Source: Closterium sp. Naga37s-1 (lineage: Eukaryota; Streptophyta; Zygnematophyceae; Desmidiales; Closteriaceae). From it: DNA of 64,000 nucleotides. Positions 30,633-42,593 of this stretch are shown one piece after another. The translations under genes were made by a program, and so were the position numbers. Where the stretch lies: assembly GCA_947471745.1 (NCBI GenBank), contig CANJKZ010000820.1, positions 3,997,001-4,061,000 on the forward strand. The letters are read 5' to 3'. Under the pieces are notes generated by a model, which was given only the letters and a program-made list of their open reading frames with translations, ran no database searches and had not been told where the DNA came from. Each line of letters starts with the position of its first letter. Within the stretch, counting starts at the first letter, position 1.

Positions 30633-31260
30633 CAGCCCCCCCCCCCCCCCCCCGTGCTGCCCATTGCTCCCATTCCGCCGTCCGTTCCGCGGTGGTGGGG
30701 GTGTGGGGTGGCGAGCATGGGGGTGACCGGTGTGGGTAACCTGAAGCTCCTCCTCCTCCTCCGTCTCCCACTGCTGCAGCTGCCGCTGAGGGGGGTGGGT
30801 GTGTGGGAGCCGAGGGTTTAGGGTTTAAGGGGGGTGCCGTGGGAGTGGAGCTAGGGTTTCAGCAGGGGGTGTGTGAGAGGGGTGTGGGACTGTTGGGGGA
30901 GGTTGAGTGGAGGCTGCTGTCTTGTCGTCCGCAGCACCTGTAGTCCGGGGCGCACTGTCCTGGTAGCCCAGAGAGTCTGCTGCGCCTGTCGCCCGTGGGT
31001 CCGTTGCTCCTGTAGCTCGTCGTAGCCCGTGAGCCAGTTACTCCAGTAGTCCGGGGCGCTGTCTCGGTAGCCACTGTGCCAGCAGCTCCTGTTGCCCGTG
31101 TGTCTGCAGCTTCAGCCGTAGTCTCCCATCTTCTCTCCTCTCACAGTCCCTCCTCCTCCTCACTTGCCCGCTGTGACTACCACTAGCTTTGCTCATATTT
31201 ATGAACTATTGCTATGACTGCTCATTGTGCTGATTACACCCCACTTTGGCTATGGGGGTG

Positions 31261-31476
31261 TGTCAGAATATGTTGTTTGTGTAGCCTGCAGTGGGGTACT
31301 CAATAGTGAGTACAGCCCCTTAGGGTTTGCTATTTGTATCCTGCTGCTTGCTAGTTCAATCATTCCTCCTCAATTCTCTTCGTACACACATTCCTAGCTC
31401 GTACTTGGCTCCTCGTTACTAGTCCTACTGTGGCCTAGGCTACTAAGCCTAGGCCGTACTCCTACTACTTCTGACA
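31261..31476 (+). repeat. G 3' LTR
   Basis: Same as the 5' LTR apart from one base by eye, ending ACTTCTGACA. It is immediately followed by the TSD CGTGT. Confidence 0.92.
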
Positions 31477-31481
31477 CGTGT

Positions 31482-32667
31482 GGCACCAACAATTTCGGCA
31501 CCTGCAAGAGATTATATGTGATGCCAACCTTGAGCTGGGATTCACGCTGTGAGGTGGCTCTCAAGCGGAGAGGCCGTTAAAAGGTTTGCCAATGTTTTTG
31601 CTGCGACTGTGCTGCTGCTACACGATTCAAGTACGAGTTGTATGAAGTCGTGACTTTGTTTACGTTTCATTTTCTTCTCTAATTTTTGGCGGACATCCTC
31701 GCCATCCTAAACGATATGAACTTGAGCAACCGGTGATGCTTAACGACTTTCTCTCCCCACTGGTTTTTTCAACTGTGTATTCAGTGTCCAACACTTTGTT
31801 GTGTTAATTACCCTGGGCATGTTGACATCACAGTGGATGCAGAAGAACTATCCTTGGCATGTCGCACGATCGAGGTGCGTTACGTGGAATGCAAATACCA
31901 TTTTAGCAACCACCAGTCGCCCATGCTCTGCGACTTCATGAAGAGACATGCGAATCCTTCATTCCGCGAAGTCACATTGGAGGGAGGTGACCGCGACGAT
32001 GCCCCCGCTATTCACATGTTTATGCTGTACGAGAGGTCAATCAACAGACACACCCCTGGTGGCGAATTTTGCTCTTGCAATATAGTATGCCAGGATGCCT
32101 GGCGGGGGACTGTTGGTTGTCTCGAGTTCATACTCGAAGACCTGGAGAACCTGTGCAGGTCGAAGCTATTTCAGCCAGCCGTGTATCCCGAGGACAACAT
32201 GCAGCGGATGAAGAAGTGTCGTCAGTGGCTCGGGCAACTTGACAAGATGTACCGCCGTTGTCTCCCTGGTACGTGTCACAGGTGCGTTATAATTTATGTT
32301 TGCACGTGTTACTGTTTCAGACATTTAACCCACCAAGACCCCCCCTCCCCCATGTTCCCACATTGACTTTAGGTGTTTGCTTCAAGGCATGCGAGAGGGA
32401 GCTTCTGCTTTTTCTGCACATGATAGAAATCGAACGCTGCAATCTCAACTCCTTCAATTCGCTCACGCTCACGCTCACGCTGCAAACAAGCGCTTACGCA
32501 TGTGCCTTTCCGAACCTGGTACAGTTGTGGCAGGCTGTGGTTGTACTCCCTCTCGGCACCGGGTTCGGCAAAACCGCATCAATACCTGGACACGCACTAG
32601 CCTCGGAAATGCACGGCTGGGCAATCTCATGACAGATGCACTTCTTCAAACGGAGACTGTGAACTAG
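31482..32667 (+). pseudogene. hAT-derived gene, 3' part
   Basis: Continuation after G. About 31532-31610 encodes RWLSSGEAVKRFANVFAATV, the RWLS block that follows the catalytic region in hAT-like proteins. About 31690-31730 encodes ADILAILNDMNLSNR. An exon from about 31833 runs through VDAEELSLACRTIEV to MYRRCLPGT. The last frame (to 32667) has QNRINTWTRTSLGNARLGNL, resembling the C-terminal hAT dimerisation segment. Introns are likely but their borders are not certain. Host-domesticated gene or decayed transposase: not decidable here. Confidence 0.6.
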
Positions 32668-32765
32668 GCCGTCGTGGCGTCTCTATTCCATGCCATCAAG
32701 AAGCGCCGCCCAGCCCAGGAATTCCTTTATTAACATGTGTTCAATATCTAGACTAGATCCTTTCC

Positions 32766-33160
32766 TGTTACTTGTTCATACTATCGCTATTACTTAGAAT
32801 ATAATTAACGCTGACTACTTTTGTAATAAAAATGGTACTTCAATTTTTTACAGTAACATGGAAAAGCATTTTTTTTATAGGACATTGATAATAAAGTGTG
32901 AAATGTTTTGACACACTTACAGAAAGACCAATCACCCTTGAGTACCCTTACAAGAAAAAGTACTCCAAATCTTATCCAGAGGTTTGGTTGGAACGTTCCC
33001 CGACCTGGTTTGTCCTTTTGTGGTGGTTGGTCAGAATTGTTACCCAATTCAACCACTCTGTCATCCTTACGTATATTTCCCCTTGACACTCGCTAGTTAG
33101 CGTAGGATGCGCTTATAGAGATATGCGATTAAATAGTCGTGGCCTAGGTAATTCGTTACA
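32766..33160 (-). repeat. D 3' LTR (putative)
   Basis: On the minus strand it begins TGTAACGAATTACC directly after a long polypurine tract and may end in AAGTAACA at 32766, giving the inverted termini TGTAAC/GTTACA. The right border is well supported by the tract; the left border is inferred from the terminus only. Confidence 0.5.
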
Positions 33161-33182
33161 CTCCCCCCCCCCCCCTCCTCCA
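33161..33182 (-). promoter_or_regulatory. D polypurine tract
   Basis: GGAGGAGGGGGGG... run on the minus strand immediately before the LTR start. The C-run length may be inaccurate in the assembly. Confidence 0.7.
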
Positions 33183-33289
33183 GTTGGGAACGTCCTCGTT
33201 GCCGTAGAGTGCTTCCGGGGACGAGTACTTCGAGCACGACGTACCACATTATGACCAGGGTCAACATCATCCACTGGATGTGGGACTGC

Positions 33290-34684
33290 TCATCGGGCCT
33301 GGTCTTCCATGTATGAATGAACTGCTACTTCTATTAGATGTTCTTCTGGCTCCCATGAATTGTGTTCAGGCCCATAGCCTTTGCACTAAATAAGGATCTC
33401 CCGAATAGTCTTACGGTCGCGTTGTCGATCACGGTGTGTCAACACCCTATCGACTTCATAATATAGTTCCTCCCCTAGGACGATGGTTGGTGTTGGTAAG
33501 TACGTGCCTCCCACAACATACTTAATACACAAAGACACATGGAAGACGTTATGGATATGCAATGTTGGAGGTAGCTTCAACTTATAAGCCACCTCACCAA
33601 CTTGCTTGATCACCTCGCATGACCCAATTCATCGATGGGCTAGCTTTTGTGCACCAGGGATTTTGAGTCAAACATTCTTTGTACTCAACAATACATGGTC
33701 TCCAATATCGAATGATACCTCCCGACGTTTCATGCCGGCCTATATTTTTTGTCGTTGTTGGACAAGCTGCAGCCAATGGCGAGTAGACTTCAAAGCATCT
33801 TGCTGCTTAGCGGCAAAATCCTTGGCAGTGGGAAACCTCAACTTGATGATCCCGTGCGTAGTAGGTATTGTGGGATGCCGACCACAATTGAGGATGAATG
33901 GTTTCTCATGAGTGCTTTCATGCATTGAATTGTTTGCGGCAAACTCAATGACAGGCAACAACTCGTCCCAATTATCCTGTATTGGGCCAATGAAAGAAGG
34001 ACGCATTCTCTCAAGGGTGTGATCACTTTCTTCTGTCTGTTCATCTGTCTGAGGATGGAATGCTGATGACAGTTTGAGCATCATCACATATGTCTGTATA
34101 ACTTCTTGCCAGAATCCTCTGGTGAAGCGTGGGACCCAATCGAACACTAGCTCGCATGGTAACCTACGTAAACGGAAAACGTGCGTCACAAACAACTTGG
34201 CCGTATCTTCCGTTGACACTCAGTTTTGGTGAGCACGAAGTGCATCATCTTGGTCAAAATATCTACAAAAACCAAATCGGCGTATGCCCGTCACGGGTCT
34301 TTGCGGGATTGGTGATGAAATCTATTGACACACTCTCCCATGGGTCGTTGGGGATCTTGAGCGGTTGAAGCAATCCACCAGGTCGTTGTGTGCTAGGTTT
34401 GTTTCATGCACAGATGTTGTAGCGTGTTAAAAACTGCTGGACTTCCACGCCCAATCCCGGCCACCTGTATACGTCGCTGAGTGCCTACCTGGTTTTCTTT
34501 TATACCAAGGTGCCCTCCATATTTGGTGGGTGCACTTCTTCCAAGATATCATTCCTGTGCGTGGCACTACAATTTCATTTTTGTGTCACCTGAGCTCATG
34601 CTCCTACTGAAGGCCCTTCGTATCCTCTGGGGTCTGAAAACCAGGAGTCAATGGTGTACCTTGTGCGGATGCGTTTCAGAAAAC
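33290..34684 (-). pseudogene. D integrase and chromodomain
   Basis: The minus-strand translation shows GGHLGIKEN (zinc-binding region remnant), DLVFVDILTKMMHFV (core, first Asp region), PRFTRGFWQEV, LSSAFHPQTDEQTEESDHTL, then VAYKLKLPPTLHIHNVFHVS (C-terminal domain). A chromodomain follows: YEVDRVLTHRDRQRDRKTI, then CKGYGPEHNSWEPEEHL after a stop at 33383-33385. The SDRDPRF block reads FDWVPRF, so one catalytic Asp block is altered. Chromodomains direct integration to marked chromatin and define chromoviruses. Confidence 0.85.
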
Positions 34685-34826
34685 TGTCATAACGATATAT
34701 TTCTCTAGTCTGCAGTGGGGTACTCTATAGTGAGTACAGCCCTGTTAGGGTTTGCTATATGTACTCAATTGCCTGCTAGTGAAAACCCCTCTTTCCTGTC
34801 CTAACTTTCTCCTACGGATTCTGACA
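34685..34826 (+). repeat. N1 5' LTR
   Basis: TGTCATAACG to GGATTCTGACA, with core GTGGGGTACTCTATAGTGAG. Confidence 0.88.
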
Positions 34827-34899
34827 TGCCATCAGAGCAATTACGCTCTTGGCCTGTGGGCCCACCTGCTTCCACTGCTGTCCTGTCTGTCGCGCGCCC

Positions 34900-35070
34900 C
34901 GTGGCGCGCGACGATTTTTCTTTCCGCCACGCGCTCGGGGCGCATGGCGGTTTTCTACCCGCCGCGCGCTCGGGGCGCGCGGCGGTTTTCTGCCCGCCGT
35001 GCGCCCCGAGGCGCACGGCGGTTTACTGCCTCACACGTCACCCCGGGGACCCGCGCGTCCCCCCCCCGTC
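34900..35070 (+). repeat. N1 leader repeats
   Basis: About 35-bp GC-rich units with GGCGGTTTTCTGCCCGCC, also found in F (54050-54235, opposite strand). They are interrupted by the A2 insertion at 35076. Confidence 0.75.
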
Positions 35071-35075
35071 GACCG

Positions 35076-35846
35076 TGTTGGATGCACGTCATTCTGAGTG
35101 CATGTCATCCTAACATCCTGCCGAGTGTTCGTGCTATTCATGCGTGCATTGTTTGCATGAGCATTTCTCATTGTGCATGGCTGTTGGATTTTACCATCTC
35201 TGTGTTTTCTCCAAGTTTAAATGCTTGATTATGCATGAGAAATCCAGAGCTTTCCAACGATACCAAGATCGCCTTATTCCGACCAAGATCGCCCAAGTTA
35301 CAAGATTTCCAAGACTTGGATTTCTTATTACCTTTTAAGATTATATCTAATTTGGGTGATTACTTGGATATGAATATAAAGGGGATCTTTGGTTGGGTGG
35401 TTAGAGAAGGCAACTTTGACTTTTGGATTGGGGTGGCTAGAAGTTTCTAGCATGGGTTGCAAATGTTGAAACACCTTGGCAAAATCCAACTAGATTGGAT
35501 TTTGCATGTGACACCTCAAGGACCTCATGATGAGGGTTGCATCCTGGCTGCTAGGAAGGTTCCTACCATCCATCCCTAGCTCTTGGAGAACCCCTTCCCT
35601 CTCATGGTTCTCTTGGAGTCCCCAACTCCAACATTCTATGCCCTAATGCTTGTACTTCCTCCACCATCCTAGTCATGCGGCTGCTGGACGTTTTTACTTG
35701 ATTCTCACTCTATAGACCATCTTAACGACTGATTCAATTTGGAGATTGTAGCTAAACCTAATGCGCACAATCCTACTGAGCGGATTTGCGTTTAGTTGAG
35801 TAATGAGTTCGTGGTAAGCTCTCAAGGTGACGGATCCTGAACAACA
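35076..35846 (+). repeat. A2 5' LTR (771 bp)
   Basis: TGTTGGATGCACG to CCTGAACAACA. Less GC-rich than the surrounding N1 leader. Confidence 0.95.
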
Positions 35847-35848
35847 AG

Positions 35849-35860
35849 TGGTATCAGAGC
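35849..35860 (+). promoter_or_regulatory. A2 primer-binding site
   Basis: TGGTATCAGAGC two bases after the LTR end, complementary to the 3' end of initiator Met tRNA. Confidence 0.92.
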
Positions 35861-36082
35861 GGGTTGTCAACTTTGAGACGACGAATCGTCGTGATTTCTC
35901 AACCATTGTTGACTGGTGAGACCATTTTCTAGTTGCTCTACTTGTGAACTTTCGATTGGTGGTCAAACCGCGTTCTAATTCAAAGTATCGAGTCCGCGAC
36001 GGCGATTTTCGTAGAATCGAAATTTCTGGCAGAATTCTCTCCAAACGATTTCTCAAGTTTCCACCGTTCATAAGGCCTCAAT

Positions 36083-39000
36083 ATGGTTGGTACGAACTCC
36101 GGAAGTGCTAGTGGCGAGATGGATAGAAGTAGAGAGGCTGGAGAGCAAGTGGGAGTTGCTGGTGGAGGAGTGGGGACTCACCAACCAGCCAACCCTACGC
36201 TACCCTCAACTTCTACACCATCTCCTACAACCGTGGATCCTGTGAAGGCTTTCTCTATTGAGAAATTCATGGGGGAGGACTACGAGCACTAGAGCTTCCG
36301 CATGAGGCTGATGTACACCCAATACAAGCTATTGGATCTGGTGGAGGGGAAGGAGAAGATGCCAGAGGCCACGGAGCTGAAAGGAGCATGGATGAAGCGA
36401 TCGTTTGACGCGTACATGCTTATGGTGCAAGCGGTTGGCGGACGACAACTTGACCACATCAAGGACCTCTTGGGTAATCCAGAGTGTGGCCCCAAGGCTT
36501 GGAGGAAGCTTCTGGATGTGCACTCACCGACACATGCTACCGGCATCGTGCTACTCGCGCGGCGGCTGCGCGACATCAAGTTCGTTGATGGAGAGCCGAT
36601 GCAACCGGTGTTGGATGAGATGCGGGACATCTTCACGAAGCTCCAAGGCGGCGGTATGGTGTACCCGGAGCTCGTGCAATGCGTGGAGATTGTGATACGG
36701 CTGCCGGAGTCGCAGTCTGCCCTAGCGATCAACCTCAACTCTCAACAGCCCTAATGGAGCGTGGATTATATTCGCGCGCGCATCCTTGAGGAGGACTTGC
36801 GGCGGCGGGATGTGGAGCGCTCGGAGGAGGGGGCTGGCTATGGAGTTGGAGGTGGAAAGAGTGGCTACAAGAAGAAGTGGAAGGGCAAAAACAAGGACAA
36901 CCCTAAGGAGGATGGCGGCGGGGGTCAAGGGGAGGTGTGCTTCTACTGCAAGAAGCGCGGACATCGTTGGCGGAAGTGCTACCAACGACCCAAGGATTGG
37001 ACTCCGCCTTCATCAAGCAACCAGCGTGGTGGCACGAGGAGTGGGGGAGTCATGGGAGCTAGTGGAGAGGAGAAGGATGAGGAGAAAGGCGGCAAATCTG
37101 AGGAGCGGAAGGCCGGGTTCTTCTTCTTTGTGAACGAAGGCGGAACCGACCTCGCTATGCCTGCCAAGGTTCTCCTACATCCCCTCACCCATTGGGTGAT
37201 TGACTCCGGGAGCTCTTGGCACATGACTCCTCGTGCGGACCTACTCGATGAGATTCAGCCCGCACCTATATCTACAGTCACACCCGCGACGGGCGCCAAG
37301 GCCAAGGTCATGGGCATGGGATGCGCCAAGTTTATGGGAGCAGATGGAGAGCTCATGGGGCTGAAGAACGTGCTGTGGGTGCCGGACTTGTGCGCGAACC
37401 TGATTTCTACCGGCCGGTTGGGAGATGCGGGTGTGAACACCGAGACGATTGGCTCGGAGCGCTATCGTGCCTACAACGATGAGCGCCTCATTTGGGACCT
37501 GCAGTGGAAGGGAGATGTCCACAAGCGCATGTGGCAGATCCCGGTCCTCCCTTGGCGGAAATCGGGCAAGGCGGCAGCGGCGGCATCTATGGAGGAGAGC
37601 GTCACCGAGGAGGAGCAGCAAGGTGTGCAAGGAGAGGAGCTGATTGGAGGAAGTGCGGCGGTGAAGGCGTCGGCTACCTCGGGCCAAGCGGATTGGGAGA
37701 CTTGGCATCGGCGGCTCGCACACGTGGCTGTTTCCACATTGGAGGTGATGCACAAGGAGAAGTGCGTGCATGGGCTGCAAGGAGATGGCGGTCACTATGG
37801 CAACTGCGAGGCATGCATGCAAAACAAGTTTGCGCGGTTCCCGTTTCCACGTGCGGAGGGATCAACTAAGGCGCCACTGGAGGTGGTGCACATGGACCTT
37901 GTGGGTCCTATGAGGACTGAGGGGACTGGGGGAGTGCTGTACTTCCTCACCATGGTGGACGAATGGAGTCGTTTCATGTGGGCATGTCCCTTGTCCAAGA
38001 AGAGCGACGCTGCAGCGGTGATCAAGGAGGATTGGTTGCCGATGGTGGAGCGGCAAGCGATGCGGCTGGTGAAGGTGCTGAGGAGCGACCGTGGTGGAGA
38101 GTTCCTTGGAGCGAAATTCACCAAGTTTCTCAAGAGGAACGGCATCCGACATCAGCTGACCTGCCCAGGAACACCGCAGCAGAACGGCATTGCTGAGCGT
38201 GCCAACCGGACCATTGGCGAGGCGGCTAAGACCTTGTTGGGGGCTGCTGGGATGCCCTACAAGTTCTGGCCTGATGCCGTTCGCCATGTCATCACGGTCA
38301 AGAACAGGGTCTTGACACATGTTGGCGACAAGCACTGGGTGCCGTACGAGCGTTGGCTTGGGAAGAAGCCATCCATTGATATGCTGCGGGTGTGGGGCTG
38401 CATCGGGCTTGTGATGGTGCCTAAGGAGCAGAGGCACAAGCTGGAAGTTGCTGCTGTGTGGGCTATCCATCTGGGGATGGCTCCTGATTCGAAGGGGTGG
38501 CTGATGTGGGACCCCAAGAGCAAGAGGACGCTGGTCAGTCGTGACGTCAAGTTTGTGGAGGACGTCATGTACAAGGATTGGCAGCAGCAGCAGCAGCAGC
38601 AGGTGCAGATTGGCTTGCGTCTACAGGAGTTTGAGTGGTCTGCAGTGGAGGAGGTTCAGCTACACCTTGATGAACTCCATGGGTCAGAGCTGACCAGTGA
38701 CCACAGTGGCGGTGGTGAGCAGCAAGTTTCTGGTCCTGCTGGAGAGGAGGGGTTGGAGGATGAGTCAGCACGTGTGGACTCACCAACTCAGCCCGAGCCT
38801 GCTGCAAACGCCAAGGTCACCAAGAGGAGTGTGCAGAGAGGAGCTTCACCACATGAGCAGCAGATTGCAACTCGCAAAAAGAGAGTGGCAGCAGCACCCT
38901 CGAGGCTGAAGTATAGCCGTTTGGGAGGACCCAAGCAAGGTGCCATGGCGGTTCAGGCGGATGAGGGAGAGGATGAGGAGATGGCGTTCTGTTTCTTCAC

Positions 39001-40604
39001 ACCCTTGCCTGGAGAACCAGCCACAGTGGAGGAGGCACTCAGTGGACCCTAGAAGGAGGAGTGGAAGGCTGCCATGGATGCGGAGTTCAACAGTCTCATT
39101 GAGAATGGGACTTGGGAGCTTGTTGAGTTACCCGAGGGGCAACGGCCGATCAGCAGCAAGTGGGGTCTTCAAGGTGAAGAGTGGTGCTGATGGTGCGTTG
39201 GAGCGGTTCAAGAGCCGTTTGGTCACCAAGGGGTTTCAGCAGAAAGAGAAGGTCGACTTTGGGGAGATCTTCGCTCCCGTTGCTAAGCCAGTGACACTGG
39301 AGACTTTGATGGCTGGCGCAGCTGTGAAAGGATGGCACGTGAAGCAGATGGATATCACCACTGCGTTCCTCAATGGAGTGTTGCTGGAGGATATATACAT
39401 GGCGCAGCCCGACGGCTATGAGGATGGGACCAGCCGGGTGTGCAAGCTTAAGAAGGCCATCTATGGCCTTAAGCAAGCACCCAGGTGTTGGTACGAGAAG
39501 CTGGAGGAGGTGCTGCTGGGTGGAGGCTTCAAGACGTCCCAGGCGGATCACAGCTTATTTCTACTTGGAGAGGGGGAGCAGCTGCTTTTGCTGCTGGTGT
39601 ATGTCGATGACATACTGCTGTTCTCACCTTCCATGGAGCAGATTGAGAGGACACAGATGCTGCTGATGGACAACTTCAAGTGCAATATGCTGGGGGGTGT
39701 CCACTACTACTTGGGGCTGCAGATTGAGAGGGATATTGAGAGGAGGTGGCTGAAGGTGCATCAGTCACACTACATCTCTGGTGTCATGGAGCGGTATGGT
39801 GTGACTGGGGGTCGCATTGTGATGACACCATTCCCTGCGGGCTTCAAACTGAAGAAGGCAGCTGAGGAGGATGATGTACTCGAGGATGAGCAGCAGAACG
39901 AGTACCAGTCACTCATTGGGAGTGTGATGTATGCTTCAGTGCATACGCGACCTGATGCTTCATTCGGAGTGGGGCAGCTGGCCAGAGTTGTGCAGCGGCC
40001 CACTGAGGAGCAGTTAGAGGTGGCAAAGCGCTTGGTGCGCTACCTCAGATCAACGGCATCTGCTGGTGTTCAGTTTTCAGCTGGCGGCTAGCTGAAACAG
40101 ATTGGAGTAGATGGGGTCACGCCTGGAACCTTGAAGCTGTTGTGCTTCACCGATGCCACATGGGCCTCAGAGGATGAGGATCAATCATCGGTTGGCGGCT
40201 TTGTGTGCATGGTCGGAGGTGGACCAGTGAGTTGGAGGTCCAAGAAGCAGAGTGAGATTGCTCAGTCTTCCGGAGAGGCAGAGTACATGGTGATGTACCA
40301 TGCCATCAAGGAGATTGTGCTCCTGAGGAAGCTACTGGAGGACATGGGAGCTGAACAGCAGGGACCTACACCACTTTTCTCCGACAGCGAGGCTGCTATT
40401 GGCATGGCCAATAATCCTATCCTGAATGGGCTGAACAAGCACATGAAGATTAAGTGGCACTGGGTGAGGCAGATGGTGAAGGAGGGAGCTGTTGAGCTTC
40501 ACCATGTGAAGGCTAGCAAGCAGGCGGCAGATTTTCTCACCAAGAGACTTCCCGAGAGCGCACATTGGAAGTGTGCTAAGATGTGTGGCATGGCATTGCA
40601 TTAG
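36083..40604 (+). pseudogene. A2 gag-pol polyprotein
   Basis: Starts MVGTNSGSASGEMDRS. Gag core (FSIEKFMGEDYEH, FRMRLMYTQYKLLDLVEG) extends to about residue 225. A canonical CCHC zinc knuckle CFYCKKRGHRWRKC lies at 36939-36980. Protease WVIDSGSSWHMTPRA; GAG-pre-integrase WHRRLAHV; integrase HMDLVGP, LRSDRGGEF, QQNGIAERANR; RT MDITTAFLNG and LLLVYVDDILLF; RNase H FTDATWASEDE and SGEAEYMVM; end KQAADFLTKRLPES. In-frame stops lie at 36290, 36752, 39050 and 40089, and an extra G near 39165 shifts the frame. Catalytic residues are intact, so decay is recent. Confidence 0.93.
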
Positions 40605-40704
40605 TGTGGGCAGCAGTGTCATGAGTGCATGTGTGATTGTGTGCATGAGAGTTTATATTTGTGTGAGTGTGTGTGCATGAAGTCCGTTAGTCTGAGGGGG
40701 AGTT

Positions 40705-41475
40705 TGTTGGATGCACGTCATTCTGAGTGCATGTCATCCTAACATCCTGCCGAGTGCTCGTGCTATTCATACGTGCATTGTTTGCATGAGCATTTCTCAT
40801 TGTGCATGGCTGTTGGATTTTACCATCTCTGTGTTTTCTCCAAGTTTAAATGCTTGATTATGCATGAGAAATCCAGAGCTTTCCAACGATACCAAGATCG
40901 CCTTATTCCGACCAAGATCGCCCAAGTTACAAGATTTCCAAGACTTGGATTTCTTATTACCTTTTAAGATTATATCTAATTTGGGTGATTACTTGGACAT
41001 GACTATAAAGGGGATCTTTGGTTGGGTGGTTAGGGAAGGCAACTTTGATTTTTGGATTGGGGTGGCTAGAAGTTTCTAGCATGGGTTGCAAATGTTGCAA
41101 CACCTAGGCAAAATCCAACTAGATTGGATTTTGCATGTGACACCTCAAGGACCTCATGATGAGGGTTGCATCCTGGCTGCTAGGAAGGTTCCTACCATCC
41201 ATCCCTAGCTCTTGAAGAACCCCTTCCCTCTCATGGTTCTCTTGGAGTCCCCAACTCCAACATTCTATGCCCTAATGCTTGTACTTCTTCCACCATTCTA
41301 GTCATGTGGCTGCTGGACGTTTTTACTTGGTTCTCACTCTATAGACCATCTTAACGACTGATTCAATTTGGAGATTGTAGCTAAGCCTAAGGCGCACAAT
41401 CCTACCGAGCAGATTTGCGTTTAGTTGAGTAATGGGTTCGTGGTAAGCTCTCAAAGTGACGGATCCTGAACAACA
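40705..41475 (+). repeat. A2 3' LTR (771 bp)
   Basis: Same length and ends as the 5' LTR. It is followed at once by the TSD GACCG and the rest of N1. Confidence 0.95.
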
Positions 41476-41499
41476 GACCGTCGCGCCGCCCCCGGGGAC

Positions 41500-41830
41500 C
41501 CGCGCGTCCCTCCCCGTTGACCCGCGCGCTGCCCCCGTCGACCTGCGAGTCGCCTCCGGGGACCCGCGCGCACTGCCCCGTCGACCCGCGCGCTGCCCCA
41601 TGGGCCCACGTGCTGCCCTGCCCGTCGCCCGTCGCGGCGCCCTGGGGGCTCGTGCGTCGCCCCCTCCCGTCGACCGTCGCGGCGCCCAAGGGGCCCGCGC
41701 GTCGCCCCCTCCCATCGCCTGTCGCAGCACCCTGGGGGCCCGCGCGTCGCCCCCTCCCATCGCCCGTCGCGGCGCCCTTGGGGCCCGCGCGCCGCCCTGC
41801 CCGTCGCCCGTCGCAGTGCCCCAGATGCTG
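41500..41830 (+). repeat. N1 internal GC-rich repeats
   Basis: About five degenerate 45-bp units with CCCGTCGCGGCGCCCTGGGG and GCCCGCGCGTCGCCCCCTCC. The frames on both strands are not genes. Confidence 0.75.
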
Positions 41831-42446
41831 CCCGTGTTTCTGCCCTGCGCCGCACGCGCGCCTCCTGTGTTGGGGGTATGGGGGTGGCGGGTATGGGGGT
41901 GGCGGGTGTGTGAACCGTCCCCTGCTCCTCCTCCTCCTCCGTCTCCCACTGCTGCAGCTGCCGCCGAGGGGGGTGAGTGTGTGGGAGCCGAGGGAGTGGC
42001 GCTACGGGGGGTGACGTGGGAGTGGAGCTAGGGGTGCAGCAAGGGGTGTGTGAAAGGGGGGTGGGACAGTTGGGGGAGGTTGAGCGGAGGTAGCCGTCGT
42101 GTCGCCAGTAGCGCCAGTAGTCCGGAGGCTACAATCTCCGGTAGCCCAGTTTGAGCCAGCTGCGCCAGTTGCCCGTGGGTCCGTTGCTCCTGCCGCTCGT
42201 CTTAGCCGCGGAGCCAGTTACTCCTGTAGTCCGGGGCCCTTGCTCCGGTAGCCACTCCATCAGTGCGGCTCCTGTTGCCCGTTTGTCTGCAGCTTCAGCC
42301 GTCGCCTCCTATCTCCTCTCCTCTTACAGTCCCGCCTCCTCCTCCTTACTTGCCCTTTGTGAATGCCTCTAGCTTTACGTGTACTTGTGAACCTGCTCTG
42401 TGACTGCTTGCTGTGCTGATTATACCCCACTTTGACTATGGGGATG

Positions 42447-42588
42447 TGTCAGAATGTTATATTTCTCTAGTCTGTAGTGGGGTACTCTATAGTGAGTACA
42501 GCCCTGTTAGGGTTTGCTATATGTACTCAACTGCCTGCTAGTGAAAACCCCTCTTTCCTGTCCTAACTTTCTCCTACGGATTCTGACA
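42447..42588 (+). repeat. N1 3' LTR
   Basis: TGTCAGAATGTTATA to GGATTCTGACA, 142 bp, followed by the TSD AAAAC. Confidence 0.9.
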
Positions 42589-42593
42589 AAAAC

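Larger units (their letters stand above)
29423..31476 (+). mobile_element. G: non-coding LTR element of the N family
   Basis: 216-bp LTRs (29423-29638 and 31261-31476) with one difference, flanked by the perfect TSD CGTGT (29418-29422 and 31477-31481). PBS TGGTATCAGAGG (29639-29650). The 1.6-kb interior has no pol domain and consists of tandem repeats followed by a conserved non-coding 3' part shared with N1 and F. A hairpin/polypurine tract, CCCCACTTTGGCTATGGGGGTG, precedes the 3' LTR as in family B. The long proline- and arginine-rich frames here are repeat translations, not credible genes. Confidence 0.92.
35076..41475 (+). mobile_element. A2: full-length family-A copia element inserted in N1
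   Basis: 771-bp LTRs at 35076-35846 and 40705-41475, TSD GACCG at 35071-35075 and 41476-41480, consensus PBS at 35849-35860 and polypurine tract GAGGGGGAGTT at 40694-40704. The LTRs differ at about 19 positions by eye (2.5%). The polyprotein order gag, protease, integrase, RT, RNase H is that of TNT1-like copia. It is recently inactivated by four nonsense codons and one frameshift. Confidence 0.95.
34685..42588 (+). mobile_element. N1: non-coding LTR element with A2 nested inside
   Basis: 142-bp LTRs (34685-34826 and 42447-42588), differing at about five sites, flanked by the perfect TSD AAAAC (34680-34684 and 42589-42593). PBS-like TGCCATCAGAGC at 34827-34838. Without A2 the element is only about 1.5 kb and has no coding domain. 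Its 3' interior (about 41915-42440) is homologous to G and F, and CCCCACTTTGACTATGGGGATG precedes the 3' LTR. It inserted into D between RNase H and integrase. Confidence 0.92.

Noticed and set aside
29590-30821. Long overlapping open frames on both strands (up to about 378 codons) in element G
   Set aside because: They are translations of 45-bp and 31-bp GC-rich tandem repeats in a non-coding LTR element. No domain or codon preference supports a gene.
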